This document shows, in pieces, positions 1 to 6,209 of a DNA stretch of 6,523 bases. Each line of letters opens with the position of its first letter. Position 1 is the first letter of the stretch. The DNA is from a bacterium (GTDB lineage Bacteria; Bdellovibrionota_C; UBA2361; SZUA-149). The translations under genes and the position numbers were made by a program. The stretch is from NCBI GenBank assembly GCA_003230795.1, contig QIGM01000542.1:1-6523 (forward strand), in the 5' to 3' direction. The notes under the pieces are model-generated. The model was given only the letters and a program-made list of their open reading frames with translations. It had not been told where the DNA came from and ran no database searches.

Positions 1-118
1 GGGTATAGCGATCGCTCACGACCCAGGAAGTATCGTCACCCCCAGTTTGGGAATCCGTTTGGACATCAAGCGCTGGGCTTGCTTCCTCTGGAGTATCTCC
101 TCCTGTTTCGCTCTTCAT
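1..118 (-). CDS. Unrecognised acidic protein, N-terminal 39 codons only (runs off the left edge)
   Basis: I do not recognise this gene. A reading frame opens at an ATG on the minus strand (118-116) and stays open for 39 codons to the window edge, so only the N-terminus is visible. That part is hydrophilic and acidic, rich in Asp, Glu, Thr, Ser and Gly, with no signal peptide or membrane segment. It begins MKSETGGDTPEEAS and reaches SWVVSDRYT at the edge. A start is supported by an AGGGA Shine-Dalgarno-like sequence 4 bases upstream, lying inside the last unit of the tandem repeat described separately. The gap to the upstream sctV stop is 43 bases on the same strand, so it is probably cotranscribed with sctV. 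By position it might be another type III secretion component or regulator, but nothing in the visible residues shows that. It does not look like the start of SctU/FlhB, which often follows this family. Confidence 0.6.
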   Translation of the reverse strand, partial: MKSETGGDTPEEASPALDVQTDSQTGGDDTSWVVSDRYT

Positions 119-122
119 ACGA

Positions 123-175
123 TCCCTAACTCGATAAACTCCCTAACTCGATAAAAACTCCCTAACTCGATAAAC
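123..175 (-). repeat. Three tandem 17-19 bp repeats spanning the sctV stop codon
   Basis: On the plus strand the unit is TCCCTAACTCGATAAAC. Copies lie at 123-139 (17 bp), 140-158 (19 bp, with two extra A) and 159-175 (17 bp). The shared 16 bases are identical in all three. The copy at 159-175 lies inside the 3' end of sctV and contains its TAG stop (164-162). The other two copies fill the short gap to the next gene. On the transcribed strand each unit ends in TTAGGGA, and the last one provides the AGGGA that precedes the next ATG. The unequal spacing means the units are not in one reading frame, so this is not a repeated peptide. Origin is probably slippage or local duplication; a role in translation of the downstream gene is inference. 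Confidence 0.9.
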
Positions 176-2453
176 TCAGCGTGCCGATTGATTCAGAAGA
201 AACCTGACTTCGAAGCTCGTTGTAAGCGAGGGCTCGAATCCAATCCGGGCTACCAATGTTTCGACTGAAAAAATCTTGAACTGCAGATCGAATATCTGAC
301 GGACAGAGAACTACAATTGGCACCGCTCCTCGTTCAACGACTGGCGAAAACATCTTTGTAGAAATTTGACTCAACTCACTCTCAAACTTAGGGTCTAGAG
401 GAGGTTTATTTCGGGAATGATCCCACAATGAGACGGCAGAGCGGAATTCATCCTCTACGTCAGAAGACAACATAAAGGCACGTAAGACCTCCGCTGATCC
501 TAAGGCTTGATTAACAATCCCGCGCGAAAGCACGACTCTCAGAAAGCCATGAAGCTCAGCCATCCACTCCTGCCTATCTTCAATTTGCGTAGAAAGCGCA
601 CAAAACTCCGCTATTCCCTCTAAGATCAGTTTCAAATCCCTAATGCTTACTCGCTCTCGGACAAGTCGACGTAATATCTCAGCGAACTCAGTAGTGGATA
701 ACATCTCACCATGAATTACTTCCTTTACGAGATGCTCATGCCGCCCCTCCGCATGCGCAAGAAGTGCGCGAGTCTCACCTAAACCAAAAAGCTCATCAAT
801 GACATCAAACGCCCCACCGACGCTCTCAGTCACCATAAACTGAGCTGGGTTTAGAAGCTCAACACCGAGGTGCCGTAGTGAATCGATTCCCGGGCTTCGG
901 CTATCGATCCATGCCGCCGCTCCTTGATTGATAGGATGACGTACCTCTTCGAGCATAGATACTGACAACATTTCAAGGACACTCGCAGTAGTCGCCGCAA
1001 ATATAGCGCCATTGCGTATCTGCCCTCTTCGAAGAATTTGCTCTCGTACCACGACCCGATACTGGCCAGGAGAGAGTTCGCCCGAAACAGAAAGATTGAG
1101 TGGAGGGAGAACAATTCCGTAATCCTTGAAAACTGAATCTCGATGCGCTGCTGCAATACGGTCAAACTGCTCTCTGTTTCGCTTTTGCTGTTCCTCGTTC
1201 CCCGTTCCTCGGTTGGCACCTACGTATGGCCCAAGAAGATGCTGATCCACCTCAAGCCGCAGGCTATGCATACCACCCGGCTCCGGGAGAGCATCCATCT
1301 GCTGCAGTACTGCGGGTAAGGCCGTCGTTGGCTCCAAGCCGCCCGTAATGCTACCAACTTGAGTAGCCGCAAGGCGATCCTCTACTTCGTCTGGCAGAAA
1401 CCATTCCTTATTGATTACAAAAATCAACATTCCACCGCCTACAAAGAAGAACGGAAGGGGTGGAAAGTTAATGATCCCAACTAGAGACAGGACCCCGATA
1501 CTTAGAAGCGAGTAGCTCGCGAGAAGAGGCGCTTGAGTATCCTGGAAAATTTGCGAGAAAAGTAAATCGCCGGAACCGCTTTCTTCTTCGCTTCCGACAT
1601 TGGTGACGATGATTCCAGCAGATACGGATATCAGCAGCGACGGTAGAATACTAATGAGACCATCACCGATCGTAAGCACGCCAAAGGTATCAACGGCATC
1701 ACCAAATGCAAGCCCTCGATGCAGGCCTAAACCAATACCACCAATCGCGTTAATGAACGTTATTGCGAGACCGGCAATAGCATCCCCCTGGACCCATTTC
1801 ATTGCACCGTCCATCGATCCGAAGAACTGGGATTCTTTGTGCATCTCGTCTCTGCGCACCGCTGCTTCTTCAGGCGTAATAGTTCCTGAGCGCAGCTCTG
1901 AATCAATAGCTAGTTGTCTACCTGGCAGGGCATCGAGGTTAAATCGAGCCGCCACCTCAGCAACCCTTGTCGAGCCTTTCGCAATAACGACGAAGTTCAC
2001 TATCGCTATTATCGCAAAAACAATCGCTCCAACGATGAAGTCACCTCCAACCACAAACGATCCAAACGATTGGATAATGCGTCCGGCCGCATCTAGACCT
2101 TGATCTCCGTTCAAAAGAATTAGTTTCGTGCTCGAAACATTGAGAGAAAGTCTAAACAGGGTAGTAAGGACAAGTATTGTCGGGAAAGAATAGAGTCTAG
2201 AAGAACCGTCCCCAAAGAGACCTCGTAACAGCAGGGTCAGAGCGATAAGGACATTGAAAACCAGCAGTACGTCAAGGAGCGGAGTAGGTAGCTCAACTAC
2301 AAATAGCGTTAATACGATTAGCAGAAATAGAGCAACGAGCGCTCCGCCGCTTTTGAGTCGCAGTGCTCCCCTCTTATATAGTATGTCAGGGATGCGTGCT
2401 AAAAAATTCATCATACCAGGCTGCTCAACAAACGTTTCGTCATTTGAGTTCAT
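162..2453 (-). CDS. sctV: Type III secretion export-gate protein, SctV/FlhA (FHIPEP) family
   Basis: This is the large export-gate subunit of type III secretion. Family members form a nonameric ring in the inner membrane, with a cytoplasmic domain that receives substrates and chaperones. About eight hydrophobic segments fall between residues 36 and 348. The family signature is at 163-184 (RVAEVAARF, then LDALPGRQ, then AID), followed by ESQFFGSMDGAMK (207-219) and GDAIAG (223-228). The soluble domain from about 395 contains the conserved ERVSIRDLKLILEGIAE (600-616) and ends with the typical late block PIVVLCPSDIRSAV (712-725). The ESQ and AMK wording resembles injectisome SctV (InvA/LcrD) more than flagellar FlhA, which usually has EADFYGAMDGASKF. 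At 763 residues it is longer than the usual 685-705. The start is uncertain: Met1 has no clear Shine-Dalgarno site, and Met14/Met15 would give a more typical N-terminus. It lies 185 bases after tadC. No intact sctR, S, T, U or N gene is in the window. FlhA of a flagellar locus remains the alternative. Confidence 0.93.
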   Translation of the reverse strand: MNSNDETFVEQPGMMNFLARIPDILYKRGALRLKSGGALVALFLLIVLTLFVVELPTPLLDVLLVFNVLIALTLLLRGLFGDGSSRLYSFPTILVLTTLFRLSLNVSSTKLILLNGDQGLDAAGRIIQSFGSFVVGGDFIVGAIVFAIIAIVNFVVIAKGSTRVAEVAARFNLDALPGRQLAIDSELRSGTITPEEAAVRRDEMHKESQFFGSMDGAMKWVQGDAIAGLAITFINAIGGIGLGLHRGLAFGDAVDTFGVLTIGDGLISILPSLLISVSAGIIVTNVGSEEESGSGDLLFSQIFQDTQAPLLASYSLLSIGVLSLVGIINFPPLPFFFVGGGMLIFVINKEWFLPDEVEDRLAATQVGSITGGLEPTTALPAVLQQMDALPEPGGMHSLRLEVDQHLLGPYVGANRGTGNEEQQKRNREQFDRIAAAHRDSVFKDYGIVLPPLNLSVSGELSPGQYRVVVREQILRRGQIRNGAIFAATTASVLEMLSVSMLEEVRHPINQGAAAWIDSRSPGIDSLRHLGVELLNPAQFMVTESVGGAFDVIDELFGLGETRALLAHAEGRHEHLVKEVIHGEMLSTTEFAEILRRLVRERVSIRDLKLILEGIAEFCALSTQIEDRQEWMAELHGFLRVVLSRGIVNQALGSAEVLRAFMLSSDVEDEFRSAVSLWDHSRNKPPLDPKFESELSQISTKMFSPVVERGAVPIVVLCPSDIRSAVQDFFSRNIGSPDWIRALAYNELRSQVSSESIGTLSLSS

Positions 2454-2522
2454 CAGGCAAGCGAGTAATCAAATGATAACGAAAAGCTGATATCAGAGAT
2501 TTGGGTAATTCACTCGTGCCCC

Positions 2523-2539
2523 CAAACACCATTGCCAGT
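2523..2539. repeat. 17-bp exact duplicate of a stretch inside tadC
   Basis: The plus-strand sequence CAAACACCATTGCCAGT at 2523-2539 recurs exactly at 2704-2720, within the 3' end of tadC, in the same orientation; two of the next three bases also agree. In tadC it encodes the LAMVF of residues 290-294. An exact 17-base match between two places in 6.5 kb is very unlikely by chance. The intergenic copy also reads LAMVF in one minus-strand frame, preceded by ATGTLL where tadC has ATGP. It is best explained as a local duplication of the tadC end, now decayed. Its right-hand part is also the first unit of the 14-bp tandem repeat. Confidence 0.75.
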
Positions 2540-2574
2540 AGTAGGGTGCCAGTAGCAGGGTGCCAGTAGTAGGG
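2533..2574. repeat. Three tandem 14-bp repeats in the tadC-sctV gap
   Basis: The plus-strand unit TGCCAGTAGTAGGG occurs at 2533-2546, 2547-2560 and 2561-2574, directly abutting. Copies 1 and 3 are identical and copy 2 differs by one base (C at 2556). The array sits about 80 bases before the sctV start, in the only gap of the block longer than 100 bases. A 14-bp period shifts the reading frame at each unit, so it is not a coding repeat. It may have grown by replication slippage. Whether it affects expression of sctV, for example by changing length, cannot be told from one sequence. Confidence 0.9.
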
Positions 2575-2604
2575 CTAGTTTCACTAAAAACTAACCCGAT
2601 AACA

Positions 2605-2635
2605 ACACCCAAAGGGCTCGCCTTGGAAATGGTGT
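2605..2635 (-). terminator. Possible weak hairpin after tadC
   Basis: ACACC (2605-2609) can pair with GGTGT (2631-2635), and CAAAGG (2610-2615) with CCTTGG (2621-2626) with one mismatch, around a 5-base loop and a 4-base bulge. It starts 4 bases beyond the tadC stop codon in the direction of transcription. A run of five T follows on the transcribed strand only about 15 bases later (2590-2586), so it is a poor fit to an intrinsic terminator. It might reduce read-through from tadC into sctV. The sequence evidence is weak. Confidence 0.25.
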
Positions 2636-2638
2636 CAA

Positions 2639-3586
2639 TTAACCGCCAAAGGCACTTAACAGTCTAACAAGTAACCCAGCGAATAGAAGCGCAAAAAATC
2701 CTGCAAACACCATTGCCAGTGGTCCTGTCGCTTTCACAGGAAGTGCGGTAATTTTTCCTTCCACCTGGACCTGTCGCTGCATCATGACCGAGTCTGCGAG
2801 TTCTTGGAGCTGCTTTGAAACCTCTCCACCATGCTTTGCGCATTGAGCAAGAAACATGAACGTGTGTTTCACTTCGGTCATTCCGTTCGCTTCGCCAACA
2901 TCGACAAGAGCGTCCTCAAGACTCAGACCCGAGCGAATCAGCTTCGCCACGTGGGTAAACATTTCGGTGACTGGATTATGTGAATCACGCTCATCAGCCA
3001 TCTCTACGATTTGACTAATACACGGACCAACGTCGAGCGCACTACTCACACCGATAGAAACCTGCTCGATGACTAATGGTAAATAGTACATTATGTCTTC
3101 TTCTCGACCACGTATCTGCCGCTCAAGCCATGACATCGGCAGCGTAAAGCCAACTATTGCGCCAAGCATAATACCCAGAAAACTGAGCATTGGATTCGAC
3201 GTCACCAGGTACATGCCCACAGGAAGTACAATTAGGCATACCGCGAAAGAGACTATTCGCTTACGCAAAAAGTTCTGCCTATCAGCTGCAGTATAGAATC
3301 CTGCCTTAAATAGTTTTGAACTTATATCTTCGGTCTTGCTCTTGGTTCCAGAAGAACCGCTACGCTTTTTGATTTCTTCGGCAGTAAGAGCATAGGGATC
3401 CTCGCTACCGCGAGCACCACGTCTCCCTTGTGGCATATCTCCGCCACCACCAGTAGACATGAGCTCTTTCATTCCACCAGCTGACTTCGTCGTCTGGCTA
3501 TTTCCAAGTAAGACGTAAGCGAGTGCACCAAGACCAGCAACACCGACAATGCTTCCGAAAATGACAAATAGCTGTAGTTTATCCAT
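2639..3586 (-). CDS. tadC: Tad pilus inner-membrane platform protein TadC (GspF/T2SSF family)
   Basis: TadC is one of the two GspF-like proteins that form the inner-membrane platform over the TadA ATPase, used in Flp/Tad pilus assembly. The protein is 315 residues. It has an N-terminal membrane segment (about 4-27), then a Gly/Ser/Arg-rich cytoplasmic linker with little expected fold (about 30-90), two membrane segments (110-128 and 132-151), the T2SSF helical domain (about 165-285), and a last membrane segment (286-308). The domain includes YLPLVIEQVSIGVSSALDV (168-186), LIRSGLSLEDAL (216-227) and LAQCAKHGGEVSKQL (246-260), wording typical of TadC. The start is well supported: AGGGA at 3597-3593 lies 6 bases before the ATG. 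The gap to tadB is 17 bases, so they are cotranscribed. It ends in TAA. TadC was chosen over TadB from gene order and the shorter, less basic domain; the two are related and this split is somewhat less sure than the family. Confidence 0.88.
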   Translation of the reverse strand: MDKLQLFVIFGSIVGVAGLGALAYVLLGNSQTTKSAGGMKELMSTGGGGDMPQGRRGARGSEDPYALTAEEIKKRSGSSGTKSKTEDISSKLFKAGFYTAADRQNFLRKRIVSFAVCLIVLPVGMYLVTSNPMLSFLGIMLGAIVGFTLPMSWLERQIRGREEDIMYYLPLVIEQVSIGVSSALDVGPCISQIVEMADERDSHNPVTEMFTHVAKLIRSGLSLEDALVDVGEANGMTEVKHTFMFLAQCAKHGGEVSKQLQELADSVMMQRQVQVEGKITALPVKATGPLAMVFAGFFALLFAGLLVRLLSAFGG

Positions 3587-3603
3587 TTCTTGTCCCTAGA
3601 TAG

Positions 3604-4620
3604 CTAGACTTTGATATTCGTCACTTTACTCGACCAGTAAAACCCAAACACAATAACCATAATTCCGAATTGAAAAACCTTCTTACCAAGTGGATGGCTG
3701 AACGCCGGAAATACTAGCTCAGGAGCCGACCAGGAAAGATACAACATCAACAAACCCATAATCACGGCAATCATATACAGAGACGAACGCTCCATTCCAA
3801 CAGCTGCGACAGCTTGTTTTCTAAACTGTTGTCGCTTTCGCACCTGACGAGCGAGACGTTCAAGTGTTTGCGAGAGAGTTCCACCGACTCTTTTCGACAG
3901 AATTAGACTTTGCACGAAAAGTTCAAGCTCTGGATGAGCGACGTCTTCTCCGAAGGCACTAATCGCTTGCTCCTCGGTAAGACCGAGTCGAAGGCGCTCA
4001 ACAAGTAACTCAACTTCGATGCGCACAAGAGAATCGTCGTCTAGACCCTTAGCAGCAGCTTCCAGACCAGCGATCGCACTAAGACCAGTTTTAAGCAAAC
4101 TCACGAACTGCAAAAGAAGCACTGGATAATCTACATCAAAGAGATTGAAACGCTTTTTGATAGAACGATCCAGCACACTCATTACCATTGCCTGCCCGAT
4201 AAAGAACGCAACTAGCTGAATGAAGACAGTCGCGTGCAGATAAGCTGGAATGAGGAGAGCAAGCGAGGCAAAAATTTGGATACCTCGAAACTGTAAAGGG
4301 GTAATCGGCCATCTCGCGTACCGAAGCTTCTTCTCTAAGTCCATCTTAGAGGAAGAAACTACTTTCTTACGATTGATCTCACCTTCTGCTGCTGCAGCAA
4401 GCGCAAGGTTCGCAGATTCCCCCGAGACCTCGCCTCCGCGCGCAGCGGTGTGATTCCGCTCTCGTTGCGCAAGCACGAGAGTGCGAAGATTATCGCTTAC
4501 TGCAGCATTACCTGCACCCATGCCGCCACGCTTCGCGCCACTGGTGGTTACCAGCACGAGAAGCACAATAACGGCGACCACGACTATCCCAAGGATTATT
4601 GCTATGAGCGTGAGTGACAT
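3604..4620 (-). CDS. tadB: Tad pilus inner-membrane platform protein TadB (GspF/T2SSF family)
   Basis: TadB pairs with TadC in the inner membrane as the platform that couples TadA ATP hydrolysis to pilin extraction. The 338-residue protein has an N-terminal membrane segment (about 3-26), a Gly- and Ala-rich linker with basic patches (28-92), the pre-domain KLRYARWPITPLQFRG (98-113), membrane segments at about 114-129 and 132-149, the T2SSF domain (about 164-275), and two final membrane segments (280-297 and 313-330). Recognisable parts are YPVLLLQFVSLLKTGLS (165-181), LILSKRVGGTLSQTLERLA (239-257) and the basic RQVRKRQQFRKQA (258-270) that leads to the membrane; GG(T/N)L followed by a basic helix is typical of TadB. 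AAGG about 9 bases before the ATG is an acceptable Shine-Dalgarno site. The gene lies 58 bases after tadA and 17 before tadC, so the three should form one transcription unit. A type II secretion GspF is unlikely, as GspF is longer and has duplicated domains. Confidence 0.9.
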   Translation of the reverse strand: MSLTLIAIILGIVVVAVIVLLVLVTTSGAKRGGMGAGNAAVSDNLRTLVLAQRERNHTAARGGEVSGESANLALAAAAEGEINRKKVVSSSKMDLEKKLRYARWPITPLQFRGIQIFASLALLIPAYLHATVFIQLVAFFIGQAMVMSVLDRSIKKRFNLFDVDYPVLLLQFVSLLKTGLSAIAGLEAAAKGLDDDSLVRIEVELLVERLRLGLTEEQAISAFGEDVAHPELELFVQSLILSKRVGGTLSQTLERLARQVRKRQQFRKQAVAAVGMERSSLYMIAVIMGLLMLYLSWSAPELVFPAFSHPLGKKVFQFGIMVIVFGFYWSSKVTNIKV

Positions 4621-4678
4621 ATGCTCGGCCCTTCTTTTCTATAGTTTGCGTGCATGCATTGGTAATACGTTCAAAACC

Positions 4679-6109
4679 CTAGGTACTTGCTTCCTGCGCA
4701 GCCGGCACATTCGACGCGGACTGAAAGCCTAAGAACTTAGGGGCATCACCAAGATAGATTCCGTTTCGCTCCAATATTTCTTCATTGAAACTCGAATAAG
4801 AAAGCACTTCCCACTGCGGATTGTCTCCCTCATCAACGAGTTTAAACATTGGACGAATTTGAATATTTCCTTCAACAAAGTGACCGACTTCGATCACTTC
4901 TGCCATACGAACCTTCCCGCTGACTTTTTCTCGACAGTTCCAAATCACCACATCAACGGCGAGAGCAATCTGTTGTCGAATGATATCCATGCTCACCCCA
5001 CGCTGCGCGCGGCCGAGCAAACTCTCTAGTCGAGTAAGGGTTTCGCGCGCGTTTCGGGCGTGCACTGTCGACATTCCGGAGTGTCCTGTTTGCGCAGCTT
5101 CAAGAAATGCTTCAGCAGCTTCTGGACTTCTCATCTCTCCGAGAATTACTCGGGTAGGGCAAAGTCGTAGGGTCGTTCGAATATGCTCCTGAAGAGTCAC
5201 CTCTCCAACACCTTCTGTATTCGCAGTTCTCGACATCAGACTTCGAAAGTATGGGTGTTGATAGTTCAGTTCCGGCGTATCTTCCACAGCAATTATGGAT
5301 TCATCTGCACGAAACTGAGTGCCGAGGCATCGCATCAGTGTTGTTTTCCCTGTTCCGGTTTCACCAGAAACAATGAAAGTACTCTCCACTGTTCGCGTAA
5401 GCGCCGCGAGGTAGTTCACAATTAGTGGAGGAGCAACCTGGAATGAAACTAGACTCTCAAGCGTTGCATCAGCAACACGAGGCACCCGCATAGTGAAAAG
5501 GGGGCCTCGAGATCCACAGACGCTCTTATGCACCGCACACAAACGCTTGCCATCAGGAAACGATGCATCAACGGTATGTTGTTGAGTTGAAAGACTCTTC
5601 CCTAATCGGAACAAGACTCTATCAATAAAAGAGGTATAGGCCTCGTGACTTGGCCAATGAATTCCTGTCGCCTCACTTTGCTTTCCGCGTTGCAGAACAA
5701 CAGTTTGGTAGTCATAGCAATGAATGTCAGTGACTTCTGGATTATCAACGAGCGCCTGAAGGACCCCCCACCCAAGAAGATCTCTTTTGAGATGCACAAT
5801 GATATCGGCGCGCGCGATATCGTCGATAGTGAATCCTCGGCTTGCGCATACACGGTCGACCGCTTGCGCAATTTGGTCTTCTGAAATTTCGTGACCTTCT
5901 TCTGAGCTCTCTGCGCTCTGACTACCAAGTTCACGGCGAGACTCACGAAGTACTGCGTTGGCTACTGCCGACAGGCCGCCACGCTGTTCCTTCACCGAGG
6001 CATTGGTAGTCTCATCTGAAGCACTCGCTCCTGAACGACGCTCGCTTTCCTCCGGTGCTCGGGTAGAAAAAAGATCGAGAAGGGTTTCGTTATCTGATTG
6101 CTTACTCAT
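4679..6109 (-). CDS. tadA: Tad pilus secretion ATPase TadA/CpaF (type II/IV secretion ATPase)
   Basis: TadA is the cytoplasmic hexameric ATPase that powers Tad pilus assembly. It is 476 residues, the usual size. Residues 1-75 are polar and rich in Ser, Glu and Arg, probably disordered. The N-terminal domain (about 76-235) includes GFTIDDIARADI (92-103), the degenerate VTDIH (126-130) and FPDGKRLCAV (184-193). The ATPase core has Walker A GETGTGKTT (249-257), the Asp box VEDTPEL (275-281), Walker B VILGEMR (321-327) and the His box TGHSGMSTVHA (341-351). All catalytic motifs look intact, so an active enzyme is expected. The His box is one residue shorter than the usual TadA/VirB11 form (TGHxGSMSTxHA), and the N-domain differs from textbook CpaF. 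The start has only a weak GGA site 5 bases upstream. It lies 100 bases after the cpaB-like gene and 58 before tadB. A VirB11 ATPase is unlikely given the tadB-tadC neighbours. Confidence 0.93.
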   Translation of the reverse strand: MSKQSDNETLLDLFSTRAPEESERRSGASASDETTNASVKEQRGGLSAVANAVLRESRRELGSQSAESSEEGHEISEDQIAQAVDRVCASRGFTIDDIARADIIVHLKRDLLGWGVLQALVDNPEVTDIHCYDYQTVVLQRGKQSEATGIHWPSHEAYTSFIDRVLFRLGKSLSTQQHTVDASFPDGKRLCAVHKSVCGSRGPLFTMRVPRVADATLESLVSFQVAPPLIVNYLAALTRTVESTFIVSGETGTGKTTLMRCLGTQFRADESIIAVEDTPELNYQHPYFRSLMSRTANTEGVGEVTLQEHIRTTLRLCPTRVILGEMRSPEAAEAFLEAAQTGHSGMSTVHARNARETLTRLESLLGRAQRGVSMDIIRQQIALAVDVVIWNCREKVSGKVRMAEVIEVGHFVEGNIQIRPMFKLVDEGDNPQWEVLSYSSFNEEILERNGIYLGDAPKFLGFQSASNVPAAQEAST

Positions 6110-6170
6110 AGCTATCCAACCTGTATTAGAACATCAAAGAACGTTTTCTAAATTACTCAAAGTGATTAAC

Positions 6171-6202
6171 CTTGCCTGAGTGACTTGAGTCACTCAGGCA
6201 AG
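6171..6202 (-). terminator. Perfect 14-bp inverted repeat between cpaB and tadA; possible attenuator or processing hairpin
   Basis: CTTGCCTGAGTGAC (6171-6184) and its exact reverse complement (6189-6202) flank a 4-base loop, TTGA. The hairpin begins 7 bases after the cpaB stop codon in the direction of transcription and ends about 60 bases before the tadA ATG. The stem is strong, but the following transcribed bases (GTTAATCACTTT) are not a real U-tract, and the other strand has none either. It may therefore be a partial terminator, an RNA stability or processing element that sets the ratio of CpaB to the ATPase genes, or a palindromic protein site. The inverted repeat is certain; the function is inferred. 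Confidence 0.5.
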
Positions 6203-6209
6203 ATGCTGG

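Noticed and set aside
123..175. CRISPR-like array
   Set aside because: Units are only 17-19 bases and abut with no unique spacers; they are plain tandem repeats.
851..1219. A 122-codon minus-strand frame
   Set aside because: It is out of frame within sctV, across the conserved cytoplasmic domain, and has no recognisable sequence.
1600..2103. A 167-codon plus-strand open frame, and shorter ones nearby
   Set aside because: It lies entirely opposite the well-supported sctV membrane region, has no family likeness, and its Ser/Ala/Pro/Thr-rich composition is that of an antisense frame.
2473..2478. TATCAT on the minus strand close to sctV, as a -10 box
   Set aside because: No acceptable -35 sequence at the right spacing.
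2487..2496. Short palindromes CTGATATCAG (2487-2496) and TGCATGCA (4651-4658)
   Set aside because: Perfect palindromes this short are common by chance and have no supporting context.
2633..2638. TTGACA on the minus strand just after the tadC stop, as a -35 box for sctV
   Set aside because: No TATAAT-like sequence lies 16-18 bases downstream.
2639..4620. tadB and tadC as a split or duplicated type II secretion gspF
   Set aside because: Each has one T2SSF domain with its own membrane segments and its own start, directly after a TadA-type ATPase, which is the Tad arrangement.
5602..5946. A 114-codon minus-strand frame inside tadA
   Set aside because: The tadA frame is continuous here with family-typical sequence; this is a shadow frame.
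6125..6152. Possible sigma-70-like promoter before tadA (TTTAGA, 16 bases, TCTAAT on the minus strand)
   Set aside because: The -35 box is poor and the predicted start would leave a leader of only about 9 bases before the ATG, barely including the weak ribosome site. Not strong enough to list as a feature.
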